Positions 15,660-24,226 of a stretch of DNA of 64,000 nucleotides are shown piece by piece. The stretch comes from Comamonadaceae bacterium. GTDB lineage: Bacteria; Pseudomonadota; Gammaproteobacteria; Burkholderiales; Burkholderiaceae_C. Location of the stretch: the NCBI GenBank assembly GCA_027486755.1, contig JAIXOM010000013.1:1-64000 (forward strand), written 5' to 3'. The notes beneath the pieces were generated by a model. That model had not been told where the DNA came from. It searched no databases and was given only the letters and a program-made list of their open reading frames with translations. Position numbers and translations under genes: made by a program. Every line of letters begins with the position of its first letter. Within the stretch, counting starts at the first letter, position 1.

Positions 15660-16634
15660 ATGATGAAACGCCGCCTGCTCATCTGCGCTGCTGCCGCAGC
15701 CACCCTGCCCAGAACCGGGCTGACACAGCCCAGCAGCTATCCCAACAAGCCCATACGCATCGTAGTGGCCTGGCCCCCGGGCAGTCTGATCGATGTGATG
15801 GTGCGCATCATCAGCGAGCCCATGCGCGAGATCCTCAAGCAGCCACTGATCATCGAAAACAAGGCCGGCGCCACCGGCGCCATCGGCGCCGACATCGTCG
15901 CCGGCGCTGCGCCCGACGGCTACACCCTGCTGTTCACCTCGGCCGCGCTCAATATGGTCACAGCCATGGGCGTCAAGCAGAACTTCAAGGTGCCCGACTC
16001 CTTCACGCCGGTGCTCAACCTGGCCTGGTCGCCGATGGTGCTGGTCAGCTACCCGCCGCTCGGGCTCAAGACTCCGCAAGACCTGCTGACCCTGAGCAAG
16101 GCCCGCAATGGCAATGTGTTTTTTGCCAACTCGGGCAATGGTTCTCCATCGCACTTCACCGCCGAGTTGTTTCGCGTACGTACCGGCATGCAGGCCACCT
16201 CTGTGCCCTTCAAAGGCTCGCCGCAGGCGATGAACGAGCAAATTGCCGGGCGGGTCGACTACCACTTTGCAGTCTCATCAACCGCCCTGCCCATGGTGCG
16301 CGACGGCCGCATCACCGCCCTGGCGGTGACCAGCCGCAACCGCCTGGCCGCCGCGCCCAACATCCCCACCATGGAAGAGTTGGGCTACAAGGATTTCGGC
16401 GCCCGCTACTGGAACGGCCTGCTCGCACCCAAGGGCACGCCATCGGAGATCACCGAAAAAATCGCCGCTGCGGTCAATCAGGTGCTGGCCGACAAGGACA
16501 TACAGGCCAAGCTCGCGCCCTATGCCAACGAAATGGACGGCAAGAGCACGCCGCGCAGCTTCGATGCCCTGCTCAAGGAAGACCTGGACAACTGGCTTGG
16601 GGTGGTCAAGGCGGCCAATATCAAGCCCGACTGA
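15660..16634 (+). CDS. Bug-family (TctC-like) periplasmic solute-binding protein
   Basis: A 324-aa receptor with a short Sec signal peptide (MMKRRLLICAAAAATLP) and the Bug pattern SYPNKPIRIVVAWPPGS, ENKAGATGAIGADIVAGAAPDGYTL, VPFKGSPQAMNEQIAGRVDY and C-terminal DLDNWLGVVKAANI. It is the last gene of the cupin-SDR-SDR-HpaI operon, 26 bases after the aldolase, so it is the likely receptor for that pathway's substrate. Its stop codon lies within a strong hairpin. Confidence 0.92.
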   Translation: MMKRRLLICAAAAATLPRTGLTQPSSYPNKPIRIVVAWPPGSLIDVMVRIISEPMREILKQPLIIENKAGATGAIGADIVAGAAPDGYTLLFTSAALNMVTAMGVKQNFKVPDSFTPVLNLAWSPMVLVSYPPLGLKTPQDLLTLSKARNGNVFFANSGNGSPSHFTAELFRVRTGMQATSVPFKGSPQAMNEQIAGRVDYHFAVSSTALPMVRDGRITALAVTSRNRLAAAPNIPTMEELGYKDFGARYWNGLLAPKGTPSEITEKIAAAVNQVLADKDIQAKLAPYANEMDGKSTPRSFDALLKEDLDNWLGVVKAANIKPD

Positions 16635-16646
16635 AGCGGGCTTGAT
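16620..16646 (+). terminator. Stem-loop over the stop codon of the Bug gene
   Basis: ATCAAGCCCG and CGGGCTTGAT form a perfect 10-base stem with a 7-base loop that contains the TGA stop. There is no run of T after it, so it is not a textbook intrinsic terminator. It may act in a Rho-assisted way or protect the mRNA 3' end. Confidence 0.55.
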
Positions 16647-16650
16647 CGCA

Positions 16651-16689
16651 GGCATCTTCGCGCCGAGGGCGACGCTCCCACAAAATCGA
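16651..16689. repeat. Single REP-like element
   Basis: tcgcgccgagggcgacgctc and the following ccacaaaatcgatg match the GCGCCGAGGGCGGCGCTCCCAC orientation of the repeats at 6.5-6.8 and 7.7 kb, with a few changes. It lies between the Bug gene hairpin and the SRAP gene. Confidence 0.5.
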
Positions 16690-16752
16690 TGTCGAAGTCG
16701 GCCATGTAGGCCGACCTGCGAATAACACACTGCCAATGCCTATAGTGGCGAT

Positions 16753-17436
16753 ATGTGCGCCCATTACGAAACAGTTCATCAGCCCGCCCGGCTGCGCCAG
16801 TACTTTGGCGTCGAACTGCCATCACAGGCACTGCGGCGCGACATCTGGCCGGGCTATCTCAGCAGCTTCATCGTCCAAGGTGGCGACGAAGGCTTGCAGG
16901 CGCGCCTAGGTTGCTTTGGGCTGATTCCCCACTGGGCCAAAGACGCGAAGATCGCGCGCCAGACGTATAACGCGCGCAGCGAGACGGTGGCCGAAAAACC
17001 GAGCTTTCGCGACGCTTGGCGGGCAGCGCGCCATTGCATTGTTCCGATGGAGAGCTTCTTCGAGCCCGACTGGCGCAGCGGCAAGGCGGTGCCCACCCGC
17101 ATAGGCCGCGCCAGCGGCCAGCCCCTGGGCGCAGCCGGCTTGTGGTCCCGCTGGCAGGATGCACAAGGCCAGGAGCTTCTCAGCTTTACCCTGCTGACCG
17201 TCAACGCCGATGCCCATCCCTTCATGCGCCAGTTCCACAAAGCCGACGAAGAAAAACGCATGATCGTACTGCTACCGCCCGAGCAATACCCGGCTTGGCT
17301 GCAGGCCGATTTGGCCCAATCCTCGGCATTCCTGGCAACCCAGCCGCCCGAAGATCTGGTCAGCACGGCGCCGCAGGCCGTAGCAGCCGAGCAAGGTGCA
17401 CGGGGCCGCTCGGGCGACCTCTTCTCGAGCTCCTGA
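16753..17436 (+). CDS. SOS-response-associated peptidase (SRAP/YedK/HMCES family)
   Basis: A 227-aa SRAP protein that would form a covalent thiazolidine link between its N-terminal cysteine and abasic sites in single-stranded DNA. C2 directly follows the initiator Met (MCAHYE), as required. The other active-site elements are YNARSET around N73, E104 in SFFEP and H162 in QFHKADEEKRM. GLIPHWAKD is the family hallmark. The start is fixed by the need for Cys at position 2. It is a monocistronic-looking gene, 94 bases before the Hsp20 gene. No LexA box was identified with confidence. Confidence 0.93.
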   Translation: MCAHYETVHQPARLRQYFGVELPSQALRRDIWPGYLSSFIVQGGDEGLQARLGCFGLIPHWAKDAKIARQTYNARSETVAEKPSFRDAWRAARHCIVPMESFFEPDWRSGKAVPTRIGRASGQPLGAAGLWSRWQDAQGQELLSFTLLTVNADAHPFMRQFHKADEEKRMIVLLPPEQYPAWLQADLAQSSAFLATQPPEDLVSTAPQAVAAEQGARGRSGDLFSSS

Positions 17437-17530
17437 GGGCGCGCCTGCCCAGGCTCTTGAATCTGGCCGTAGCGTACCTAAGTGCAGGCCATGCGGCCGG
17501 ATAGTCGACCGCTTCAACCAGGAGTCAGAC

Positions 17531-17953
17531 ATGAACCCACTGATGGCACGCTCGAGCCTCTTCGACGATTTTTTCAAGGACTATTCCAGCGGCTACCTCG
17601 TCAGGCCGCTGCAGGGTCAAGCACGGACCGGCCAGATCCGCCTGGACGTCAAGGACGAGGGCTCGGCCATCGTGATCAACGCCGACCTTCCCGGCGTGAA
17701 GAAAGAAGACATCCACGTGCATGTGCAAGACAGCGTGGTCACCCTGAGCGCGACTTTGGGCTCCAAAGAAGCTGAAGGCGCAGCGGGCAAGTTGCTGCAC
17801 AGCGAGCGCTATGACGGCGCGCTCTCGCGCACCCTGAGCCTGCCTTGCGATGTCGATGAAGAACGCTCAAGCGCCAAGTATCAAGACGGCGTGCTGACCT
17901 TGACGCTGCCCAAGGCCAAGGCCGAGCGCGGCGCGCGCTTGCAGGTGCAGTAA
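17531..17953 (+). CDS. Small heat-shock protein (Hsp20/alpha-crystallin family)
   Basis: A 140-aa ATP-independent chaperone. The alpha-crystallin domain spans about residues 38-130: INADLPGVKKEDIHV, VTLSA, and the closing AKYQDGVLTLTLPKA, a version of the A-x-x-x-n-G-v-L motif. A short F-rich N-terminus (LFDDFFKDY) is typical. The ATG at 17531 has aggagt upstream. An upstream in-frame start would add 45 residues unrelated to Hsp20 and is rejected. It probably holds unfolding proteins during stress. Confidence 0.93.
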   Translation: MNPLMARSSLFDDFFKDYSSGYLVRPLQGQARTGQIRLDVKDEGSAIVINADLPGVKKEDIHVHVQDSVVTLSATLGSKEAEGAAGKLLHSERYDGALSRTLSLPCDVDEERSSAKYQDGVLTLTLPKAKAERGARLQVQ

Positions 17954-17972
17954 GGCACCTGCCTGTAAAGGC

Positions 17973-18066
17973 TCAGTCCAGGCTGATCTTGGCGCAGGCG
18001 GCCACCTGCTTGCACTGCGCCAGATCGGCCTGCATGAAGGCCGCCAGGGGGAAAGACACCACCCGC
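17973..18066 (-). pseudogene. C-terminal remnant of a Bug-family receptor
   Basis: The minus strand reads SFPLAAFMQADLAQCKQV followed by AACAKISLD and a stop. This is the usual last helix of Bug receptors (compare DLAQWRKV and IAKWDRV elsewhere in the window), with W replaced by C. Upstream of it no further Bug sequence is readable before the next intact Bug gene on the same strand. It is best explained as the tail of a deleted second receptor gene, or the scar of a recombination between tandem copies. Confidence 0.65.
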
Positions 18067-18168
18067 CCGCGGGGGCCGCTCGGGCCAAGCTGACGCCTGC
18101 AGCGGCGCAAACACGCTACGCTTGCCGCAGTGACGCCGTCGTGCGGACCTTCCCCGTGGTGTCTAAGC

Positions 18169-19143
18169 TCATTCGCCTCGGATGCCTTGCTGCTTGATGA
18201 TGTCCGCATAGCGGCGCGTGTCGGCGGCATTGAGCGCGGCGAGTTGGGCTGTCGTCAGAGGGGTAGGCTCGGCACCGAGGGTGCGGATGAACTGCGTGAC
18301 CGATGGAGTCACCAGGATGCGATTGATCTCTCGATTGAGCCGCTCCACCACGGCCGGGGGGGTGCTGGCCGGCGCATAGAAGCTGTGGGTGGAGCCGCCG
18401 TCGTAGCCTTTCAGACCCAATTCAGCCAGGGTGGGTGTGTCAGGGTAGAGGAAGGAGCGCTTCGTGCTGCCTACAGCCAGCAGTCGCAGCGCTCCTGAAC
18501 GGATGTGCGGGGCTGCAATGCCGGGGTCCATGAAGAAATCAAGGTTGCCGGCCAACAGGTCTTGCAGGGCGGGTGCCGAGCCACGATAGGGGATGTGCAC
18601 CGCAAAAATACCAGCCATATTTTTGAGCATCTCGACGCCAATATGCGGCGTCGACCCATTGCCCGGGCTGCCGTAGCTCAGTTTGCCCGGGTTGGCTTTG
18701 GCAAATTTCTGAAGATCGGCGAAGGTGTTGAAAGGAGAGTTGGATCGCACCACCAGGAACAACTCAAGGCGAGCCGTGGCGGCCACTGGAACCAGATCCT
18801 TGTTCGGGTCATAGGGCATCTTGGACGTCAGAGTGGGGACCACGACCATGGTGCTGCCCGCGGACATCAGCAGTGTGTAGCCATCGCCCGGGGCCTTGGC
18901 CACCACGTCTGCACCGAGCATCCCGCCCGCACCGCTGCGGTTTTCCGGCACCACGGGCACTCCGAGTGCCTGCGACAGAGGCGTGGCGACCGCCCGGCCC
19001 AGCACATCGGGTGAGCTGCCCGGCGCGATATTGATAACCAGACGAATGGGCCTGTTCGGCCATTCCTGAGCGGTGGCGCCCAGAGGGGCCAGCAACCCAG
19101 AGAGTGAAGTTGCCAGGGCGAGTCGGCGTTGCGGTGAAAACAT
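18169..19143 (-). CDS. Bug-family (TctC-like) periplasmic solute-binding protein
   Basis: A 324-aa receptor. The signal peptide ends near LGATAQ, followed by EWPNRPIRLVINIAPGSSPD, ENRSGAGGMLGADVVAKAPGDGYTL and IPYRGSAPALQDLLAGNLDF. The C-terminus is DTRRYADIIKQQGI, a variant in which the usual W is replaced by Y. AGGAG lies 8 bases before the ATG. It is a single gene, followed downstream by the tail of another Bug gene. Confidence 0.92.
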   Translation of the reverse strand: MFSPQRRLALATSLSGLLAPLGATAQEWPNRPIRLVINIAPGSSPDVLGRAVATPLSQALGVPVVPENRSGAGGMLGADVVAKAPGDGYTLLMSAGSTMVVVPTLTSKMPYDPNKDLVPVAATARLELFLVVRSNSPFNTFADLQKFAKANPGKLSYGSPGNGSTPHIGVEMLKNMAGIFAVHIPYRGSAPALQDLLAGNLDFFMDPGIAAPHIRSGALRLLAVGSTKRSFLYPDTPTLAELGLKGYDGGSTHSFYAPASTPPAVVERLNREINRILVTPSVTQFIRTLGAEPTPLTTAQLAALNAADTRRYADIIKQQGIRGE

Positions 19144-19320
19144 GAGGGGTCTCCTGAAGGCTTATTGGTAGATGTATGCGCGCCGAGCTGCAGGCCAGAG
19201 CCTGCTCAATCCTTGGCGCCTTCGTGCGAAGCGGCAGAATTTTAGGAGTGCTTTGCTCGTGGCGAGCCGTCTGCTGCGGACTGGCACATTGCCCGAAGGG
19301 TCAAGCGCTGCAGCAAGACC

Positions 19321-20085
19321 TCAAGCTCGGCGTGCGCTGCGTTCCTGCCAAAGGTACAAGCCTATGGCCACCAGCAGCGCCGCGCCCCAGGCGCTCACAT
19401 AGGCGGTGAGCGCTCCAGTCCGCTCAAGCATCACCCCCAGCGTCGAGAAAAAAGCCAAGAAGCCGAACAGTCCGCGCAGGAAGCCGCGGATCAGGGCTGC
19501 GGTGGCTGCCGCGCCGTGACGCGGCAAAGTAAACGCCGGCAAGACACTGCCTGTAATGGGCACGGCCAACAGCAGGCCAATCCAGGCCGCCGGTGCCAGC
19601 CCGGCGCTACGCACAATCAGCCAGGCCACCAGCATGGCCGCCAGCACACGGCAAACCAATTCCAAGGGCGAAATCGCCACCGGTGCGGCGCGCACATGAA
19701 GGCGCGGCATCAGGGCCTGGCCCAGCACGAGGGCCAGCAAGGCCAGCAGGGGCGAGGACCAGGCCGGCAACTGCAGCAATGGCAAAGCCAGACCCGCTGC
19801 GAAGAAGGCCGCATTGGCCAGGAGCAGGGCCAACCACCAGGGCCCGCGCACAGAGGTCCAGGCGAAGGTCAGCAGATGCGCCACCGTGGCGGGCAGACAC
19901 ACCAAAGTGGCCAAGGCAATGCCCCGGACCTCTTGCACCGGCGCGGCCAGCAAAACAAAGCCTGCGATCGGTCCGGCAATCATGGGCAGGCCGCCGAGCG
20001 TGCCACCGACCGCATGGCCGAAGCGCCGCGCGGCCAGCGAGGACAGCATGACCGAGGCGGCCACCAGCAGGAGTTTGAGTAGCAT
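19321..20085 (-). CDS. Integral membrane protein of unknown function
   Basis: A 254-aa very hydrophobic protein with about eight predicted membrane segments. It begins MLLKLLLVAASVMLSS, followed by ARRFGHAVGGTLGGLPMIAG. GGLPMIAGPIAG in the first half and LLLAVPITGSVLPAF in the second half occupy similar positions, which hints at an internal repeat as seen in small transporters. I do not recognise a named family. It ends just 3' of the 177-base gap 19144-19320, in which I see nothing. It lies 27 bases after the IclR gene on the same strand, so the two may be co-transcribed. Confidence 0.75.
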   Translation of the reverse strand: MLLKLLLVAASVMLSSLAARRFGHAVGGTLGGLPMIAGPIAGFVLLAAPVQEVRGIALATLVCLPATVAHLLTFAWTSVRGPWWLALLLANAAFFAAGLALPLLQLPAWSSPLLALLALVLGQALMPRLHVRAAPVAISPLELVCRVLAAMLVAWLIVRSAGLAPAAWIGLLLAVPITGSVLPAFTLPRHGAAATAALIRGFLRGLFGFLAFFSTLGVMLERTGALTAYVSAWGAALLVAIGLYLWQERSARRA

Positions 20086-20112
20086 GCCTGCCGCGGAGTC
20101 TAAGCCGCGCCC

Positions 20113-20922
20113 TCAGGCGGCCCGCTCTGGCGCTCCTAGCCGCAGTGAGATACGCCGCCCTAGCTCGCGCAAAGAACCGGCCTGCCAGCCCTCGGGCGAT
20201 AAATCAAGCTGGGCGCTCGGACCCATGGCGGCAATGGCCAGCGCCAGCCGTCCAAAGCCATCGAACACCGGCACGGCCATGGCACTGATACCGGGCATCA
20301 ACTCCTCATTGACTTGGCTCAGGCCGAGATCGCGAATGCGCAGCAGCTCCGCGTGAAATGCGGGGTCCTCCCAGGCCTGCGGCTCGCCCTGGCTGGCGAG
20401 CGCCGCCTGGACCACTTCGGAAGGCATATAGGCCGCAAATACCTTGCCGGTACCGGTATGGCGCAGCGAGGCAGGGATGCCGTGGCGCATGCTCACATTG
20501 ACCGCCCGCGGCCCCTCTTCCACGCGCACGATGATCGGGCCGCTGCCGCCCCAGACGGCGGCCGATACCGTCACACCCAGGGCCTGTGCCAGGGCCGGCA
20601 ACTCGGCGATGGTCAGCCGCACCGGATCGACCTGCTGCAGGCTGATCAGCCCCAGCTGCACTGCCAACTGTCCCAGGCCGTAATGGCCAGAGACCGGGTC
20701 CTGCTCGATCAGCCCGAGCTTTCCAAAGCTCACTAGGTAAGGATGGGCCTTGGCCGGTGTCATGCCGGCCTCGCGGGCCAAGACCTTGAGCGCCATGCGT
20801 CGGCCCGAGCGCACCAGGGCCTTGAGCAATTGCCCGCCCACCTCCACACTTTGGATGCCGCGTGAGGTGCGCGCGCCCGCGGTGCCGGCTTGCTCATCCG
20901 ATGGGTTCAACATGCAGGGCAT
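20113..20922 (-). CDS. IclR-family transcriptional regulator
   Basis: A 269-aa one-component regulator. An N-terminal winged helix-turn-helix (about residues 25-90, including MALKVLAREAGMTPAKAHPYLVSF) precedes the IclR effector domain, with TGTGKVFAAYMPSE and the closing VPVFDGFGRLALAIA. The ATG at 20922 has gagag at a usable distance, while a second ATG three codons later is less well placed. It is divergent from the MBL-VOC-FAD monooxygenase operon and is its likely controller, sensing an aromatic or hydroxy acid. Confidence 0.9.
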   Translation of the reverse strand: MPCMLNPSDEQAGTAGARTSRGIQSVEVGGQLLKALVRSGRRMALKVLAREAGMTPAKAHPYLVSFGKLGLIEQDPVSGHYGLGQLAVQLGLISLQQVDPVRLTIAELPALAQALGVTVSAAVWGGSGPIIVRVEEGPRAVNVSMRHGIPASLRHTGTGKVFAAYMPSEVVQAALASQGEPQAWEDPAFHAELLRIRDLGLSQVNEELMPGISAMAVPVFDGFGRLALAIAAMGPSAQLDLSPEGWQAGSLRELGRRISLRLGAPERAA

Positions 20923-20953
20923 TGTGATCTCTCAGGGGTGCAAAGAATGCCAT

Positions 20954-20961
20954 ACCATGGT
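20954..20961. promoter_or_regulatory. Candidate IclR operator palindrome
   Basis: The 134-base divergent region contains ACCATGGT, an 8-base perfect palindrome, with CCATA at 20950-20954 and TATGG at 20969-20973 as a partial outer inverted repeat. It lies 32 bases before the IclR start and about 95 bases before the MBL gene. It is the best symmetric site in the region, but the match to a known IclR box is unproven. Confidence 0.35.
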
Positions 20962-21056
20962 TTACCCTTATGGAATTGATTTGACCTGAGCAAACTTGAA
21001 GATGAAAATTACATCACAGGATCAAATGAATTTGTCCAAAGCAAATTTGGAACGCC

Positions 21057-22013
21057 ATGAGTACAAAAACCTTCGCCTCGGCCGCTGACCTCGATGAAAA
21101 GAAGGTCAGTTTCGACAAGCTCTCGGACCATGCTTATGCCTACACCGCCGAGGGTGACCCCAATACCGGGGTGATCATCGGCGACGACGCGATCATGGTG
21201 ATCGACACCCAGGCCACGCCGACCATGGCGCAGGACGTCATCAGGCGTATCCGGCAGGTCAGCGACAAGCCCATCAAATACGTGCTGCTCAGCCACTACC
21301 ACGCGGTGCGGGTGCTTGGCGCCAGCGCCTACCAGCCTGAGCACATCATCGCCAGCGAAGACACCTACGACCTGATCGTTGAGCGCGGTGAATTCGACAA
21401 GGCCAGCGAGATCGGCCGCTTTCCGCGCCTGTTTCGCGACGTCGAGAGCGTGCCGCCGGGCCTGACCTGGCCGACCCTGACCTTCACCGGCAAGATGACG
21501 CTGTGGCTGGGCTCGCTCAAGGTCGAATTGCTGCAGCTCGGCCGGGGCCACACCAAGGGCGATACCGTGGCTTGGCTGCCGGACGAGAAAATCCTCTTTA
21601 GCGGCGACTTGGTCGAGTTCGATGCCACCCCCTATGCGGGTGACGCCTATCTGCGCGACTGGCCGCAGACCCTGGAGCGCATCGCCGCGCTTGAGCCCCA
21701 CAAGCTGGTGCCCGGGCGCGGCGCCACGCTGCAGACGCCCGAGCAGGTGCAGGCCGGCCTGGCCGGTACCCGCAACTTCATCAGCGACCTGTACAGCCAG
21801 GTGCGAGCCGGTGCCGAGCGCGGCGAGGACCTGCGCAAGGTCTATGAGCGCACCTTCGCCGCCTTGGAGCCCAAGTACGGCCACTGGGTCATCTTCAAGC
21901 ACTGCATGCCATTTGACGTGACCCGCGCCTACGACGAAGCCACCGCCTACCCCGACCCGCGCATCTGGACGGCCGAGCGCGACATGGCCATGTGGCAGGC
22001 GCTCGAGGGCTGA
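21057..22013 (+). CDS. MBL-fold hydrolase with an incomplete metal site
   Basis: A 318-aa metallo-beta-lactamase-fold protein. The canonical HxHxDH motif reads SHYHAVRVLG: H80 and H82 are present, but the D and H expected at 84-85 are V and R. GHTKGD supplies H165, and SGDL supplies D183. The usual PGHG near the end is PGRG (R221). So the Zn1 ligands are kept and the three Zn2-specific ligands are all lost. It may work with one metal or as a non-hydrolytic protein. It is the first gene of an operon with VOC, FAD monooxygenase and DUF2783 genes. Confidence 0.88.
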   Translation: MSTKTFASAADLDEKKVSFDKLSDHAYAYTAEGDPNTGVIIGDDAIMVIDTQATPTMAQDVIRRIRQVSDKPIKYVLLSHYHAVRVLGASAYQPEHIIASEDTYDLIVERGEFDKASEIGRFPRLFRDVESVPPGLTWPTLTFTGKMTLWLGSLKVELLQLGRGHTKGDTVAWLPDEKILFSGDLVEFDATPYAGDAYLRDWPQTLERIAALEPHKLVPGRGATLQTPEQVQAGLAGTRNFISDLYSQVRAGAERGEDLRKVYERTFAALEPKYGHWVIFKHCMPFDVTRAYDEATAYPDPRIWTAERDMAMWQALEG

Positions 22014-22040
22014 AGACGGCATCAATCACCAGGAGCTGGC

Positions 22041-22586
22041 ATGGACATCGAGCGCATTCACCATGTGGCCTACCGCTGCAAGGACGCCAAGCAAACCGTG
22101 CAGTGGTATGAGCAGCATCTGGACATGAAGTTCGTGCTGGCGATCGCCGAAAACCAGGTCCCTTCGACCAAGGCGCCCGACCCTTACATGCATGTCTTCC
22201 TGGATGCAGGCCATGGCAACGTGCTGGCTTTTTTTGAGCTGCCGAATTCGCCACAGATGGGCCGTGACCCCAACACCCCGGCCTGGGTGCAGCACATCGC
22301 CTTTAAGGTAGGCAGCCTCGCGCAGCTCGAGCAGACCCGAGACCGACTGCAGGCCGCCGGCATTGAGGTGATCGGGCCGACCGACCACACTTTGTTCAAG
22401 AGCATTTATTTTTTCGACCCCAACGGCCACAGACTGGAGCTGGCCTGCGACATCGGCACGCCCGAGATGTACCAGCGGCTCGACGAGGTCAAGTGGGCCA
22501 TGCTCGACGAATGGGCACAAACACGCCGGGCGCCACAGCACGCGGCCTGGATGCACCACGACGAATTGACACCAGCCGAGCGCTAA
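22041..22586 (+). CDS. VOC-family protein (glyoxalase/dioxygenase superfamily)
   Basis: A 181-aa single VOC unit of two beta-alpha-beta-beta-beta modules. Candidate metal ligands are H8 (ERIHHVAY), the glutamate of LAFFELP, the histidine of VQHIAFKV and the glutamate of HRLELACD, a complete four-ligand pattern. Members of this group act on lactoylglutathione-like adducts, ring-cleave diols or isomerise. It lies 27 bases after the MBL gene and 21 bases before the FAD monooxygenase gene, so a role after ring hydroxylation is plausible. Confidence 0.88.
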   Translation: MDIERIHHVAYRCKDAKQTVQWYEQHLDMKFVLAIAENQVPSTKAPDPYMHVFLDAGHGNVLAFFELPNSPQMGRDPNTPAWVQHIAFKVGSLAQLEQTRDRLQAAGIEVIGPTDHTLFKSIYFFDPNGHRLELACDIGTPEMYQRLDEVKWAMLDEWAQTRRAPQHAAWMHHDELTPAER

Positions 22587-22607
22587 AAAGTCCCGCAGCG
22601 CTGCGCC

Positions 22608-24212
22608 ATGCTCAAGACCTACCGCTACCCCAGCTTTGAATACCGCCGCAGCGCCGAGCAGGACAGTGCTCAGACGCTGTGCCATCCGGTGGTCATCATC
22701 GGCGCCGGACCGGTCGGCCTGAGCCTGGCCCTGGACTGCGCCGCCCGCGGCCTGCAGGTGGTGGTGCTCGACGACAACAACACCGTCAGCGTGGGCTCGC
22801 GCGCGGTCTGCTACGCCAAGCGCACGCTGGAGATCTGGGACCGCCTGGGTCTGGGTCAGCGGCTGGCCGAGCAGGGCATACAGTGGCAGGTGGGCAAGGT
22901 GTTTTTCCGCGATGAGCAGGCCTATCAATTCGACCTGCTGCCGCAGGCCCAGCACAAGATGCCGGCCATGATCAACCTGCAGCAATACCACCTGGAAGAA
23001 CAACTCGTGCAAGCCTGCCAACAGGCCCCGCGGGTCGACCTGCGCTGGAAGCACAGGGTCACCAATTTAGAGCAGGACGAGACCTGCGTGACCCTGACCG
23101 TCAGCACCCCCGACGGCCCATTCCAGATGCAGGCGCAGTGGCTGATCGCGGCCGACGGCGCCAACAGCGACACCCGCCGCATGCTGGGACTGTCTTTCAC
23201 AGGGCAGGCTTTCGAAGACCGCTTTCTGATCGCCGATGTGGTGATGAAGGCTGACTTCCCGACCGAGCGCTGGTTCTGGTTCGACCCGCCCTTTCACCCT
23301 CAGCAGAGCGTACTGCTGCACAAGCAGTGTGACAGCGTCTGGCGCATTGACTTTCAGCTCGGCCGCGAGGCAGACCCCGAGGAAGAGAAAAAGCCCGAAA
23401 AGGTCATCCCGCGCATTCAGGCCATGCTCGGGCCCGAAGTGCCCTTTGAACTCGAATGGGTGTCGGTCTATCAATTTGCCTGCCGTCGGGCCGGGCGCTT
23501 CCAGCACGGACGGGTGCTGCTGGTGGGCGATGCTGCGCACCAGGTCTCGCCTTTTGGCGCGCGCGGCGCCAATTCGGGCGTACAGGACGCCGACAACCTG
23601 GCCTGGAAGCTGGCGCTGGTGGCCCAAGGCCAGGCGCCTGAAGCGCTGCTACACAGCTACCACGACGAGCGCTCGGCCGCCGCCGACGAAAATCTGCGCC
23701 AATCGACCCGCTCGACCGACTTCATCACCCCGAAAAGCCGGGCCTCGCTGCGCCTGCGCAACGCAGTACTGGAGTTGGCCCGCAGCGAAGCCTTTGCCAG
23801 ACCGCTGGTCAACAGTGGCCGCCTGTCTACGCCGACCTGCTACGTCAACTCGCCCCTGAACACACCAGACACGGAGCCATTTGCCAGCGCCATGGTGCCT
23901 GGCACGCCTTGTGCCGATGCGCCCATCGAAATGGCGGGGCAGCCTGCATGGCTGCTCGAGCAGCTCTCAGGCTTTACTCTGCTCAGCTTCGGCGCGGGAG
24001 CCCAGCCAGTGAGCGTGGCGGGGGTGCAGACCCGGGTGCTCGAACTCGGACGCGATCTGCTGGACCCGCAGGGGCTGCTGGCTCAGCGCTACGACGCCCA
24101 GCCCGGCACCGTCTACCTGATCCGCCCCGACCAGCATGTGGCCGCCCGCTGGCGCCGCTTTGATGCCCAGGCGGCGCAGGCCGCGCTCGGCCGGGCGCTG
24201 GCCTTGCATTGA
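22608..24212 (+). CDS. FAD-dependent aromatic-ring monooxygenase (PHBH/MhpA-like)
   Basis: A 534-aa class A flavoprotein hydroxylase. The dinucleotide-binding motif GAGPVGLSLAL is near residues 29-39. The DG motif reads IAADGANSDTRR, and the FAD ribityl motif is LLVGDAAHQVSPFGARGAN. About 140 C-terminal residues form the thioredoxin-like tail common in MhpA-type hydroxylases. It would add a hydroxyl to a phenol or phenolic acid using NAD(P)H and O2. The operon neighbours (VOC, DUF2783, TRAP receptor) support an imported aromatic acid as substrate. Confidence 0.91.
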   Translation: MLKTYRYPSFEYRRSAEQDSAQTLCHPVVIIGAGPVGLSLALDCAARGLQVVVLDDNNTVSVGSRAVCYAKRTLEIWDRLGLGQRLAEQGIQWQVGKVFFRDEQAYQFDLLPQAQHKMPAMINLQQYHLEEQLVQACQQAPRVDLRWKHRVTNLEQDETCVTLTVSTPDGPFQMQAQWLIAADGANSDTRRMLGLSFTGQAFEDRFLIADVVMKADFPTERWFWFDPPFHPQQSVLLHKQCDSVWRIDFQLGREADPEEEKKPEKVIPRIQAMLGPEVPFELEWVSVYQFACRRAGRFQHGRVLLVGDAAHQVSPFGARGANSGVQDADNLAWKLALVAQGQAPEALLHSYHDERSAAADENLRQSTRSTDFITPKSRASLRLRNAVLELARSEAFARPLVNSGRLSTPTCYVNSPLNTPDTEPFASAMVPGTPCADAPIEMAGQPAWLLEQLSGFTLLSFGAGAQPVSVAGVQTRVLELGRDLLDPQGLLAQRYDAQPGTVYLIRPDQHVAARWRRFDAQAAQAALGRALALH

Positions 24213-24226
24213 CCCCGGTTGCAACC

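Noticed and set aside
17396..17530. 45-residue N-terminal extension of Hsp20
   Set aside because: Unrelated to Hsp20, overlaps the end of the SRAP gene, and the ATG at 17531 has its own Shine-Dalgarno.
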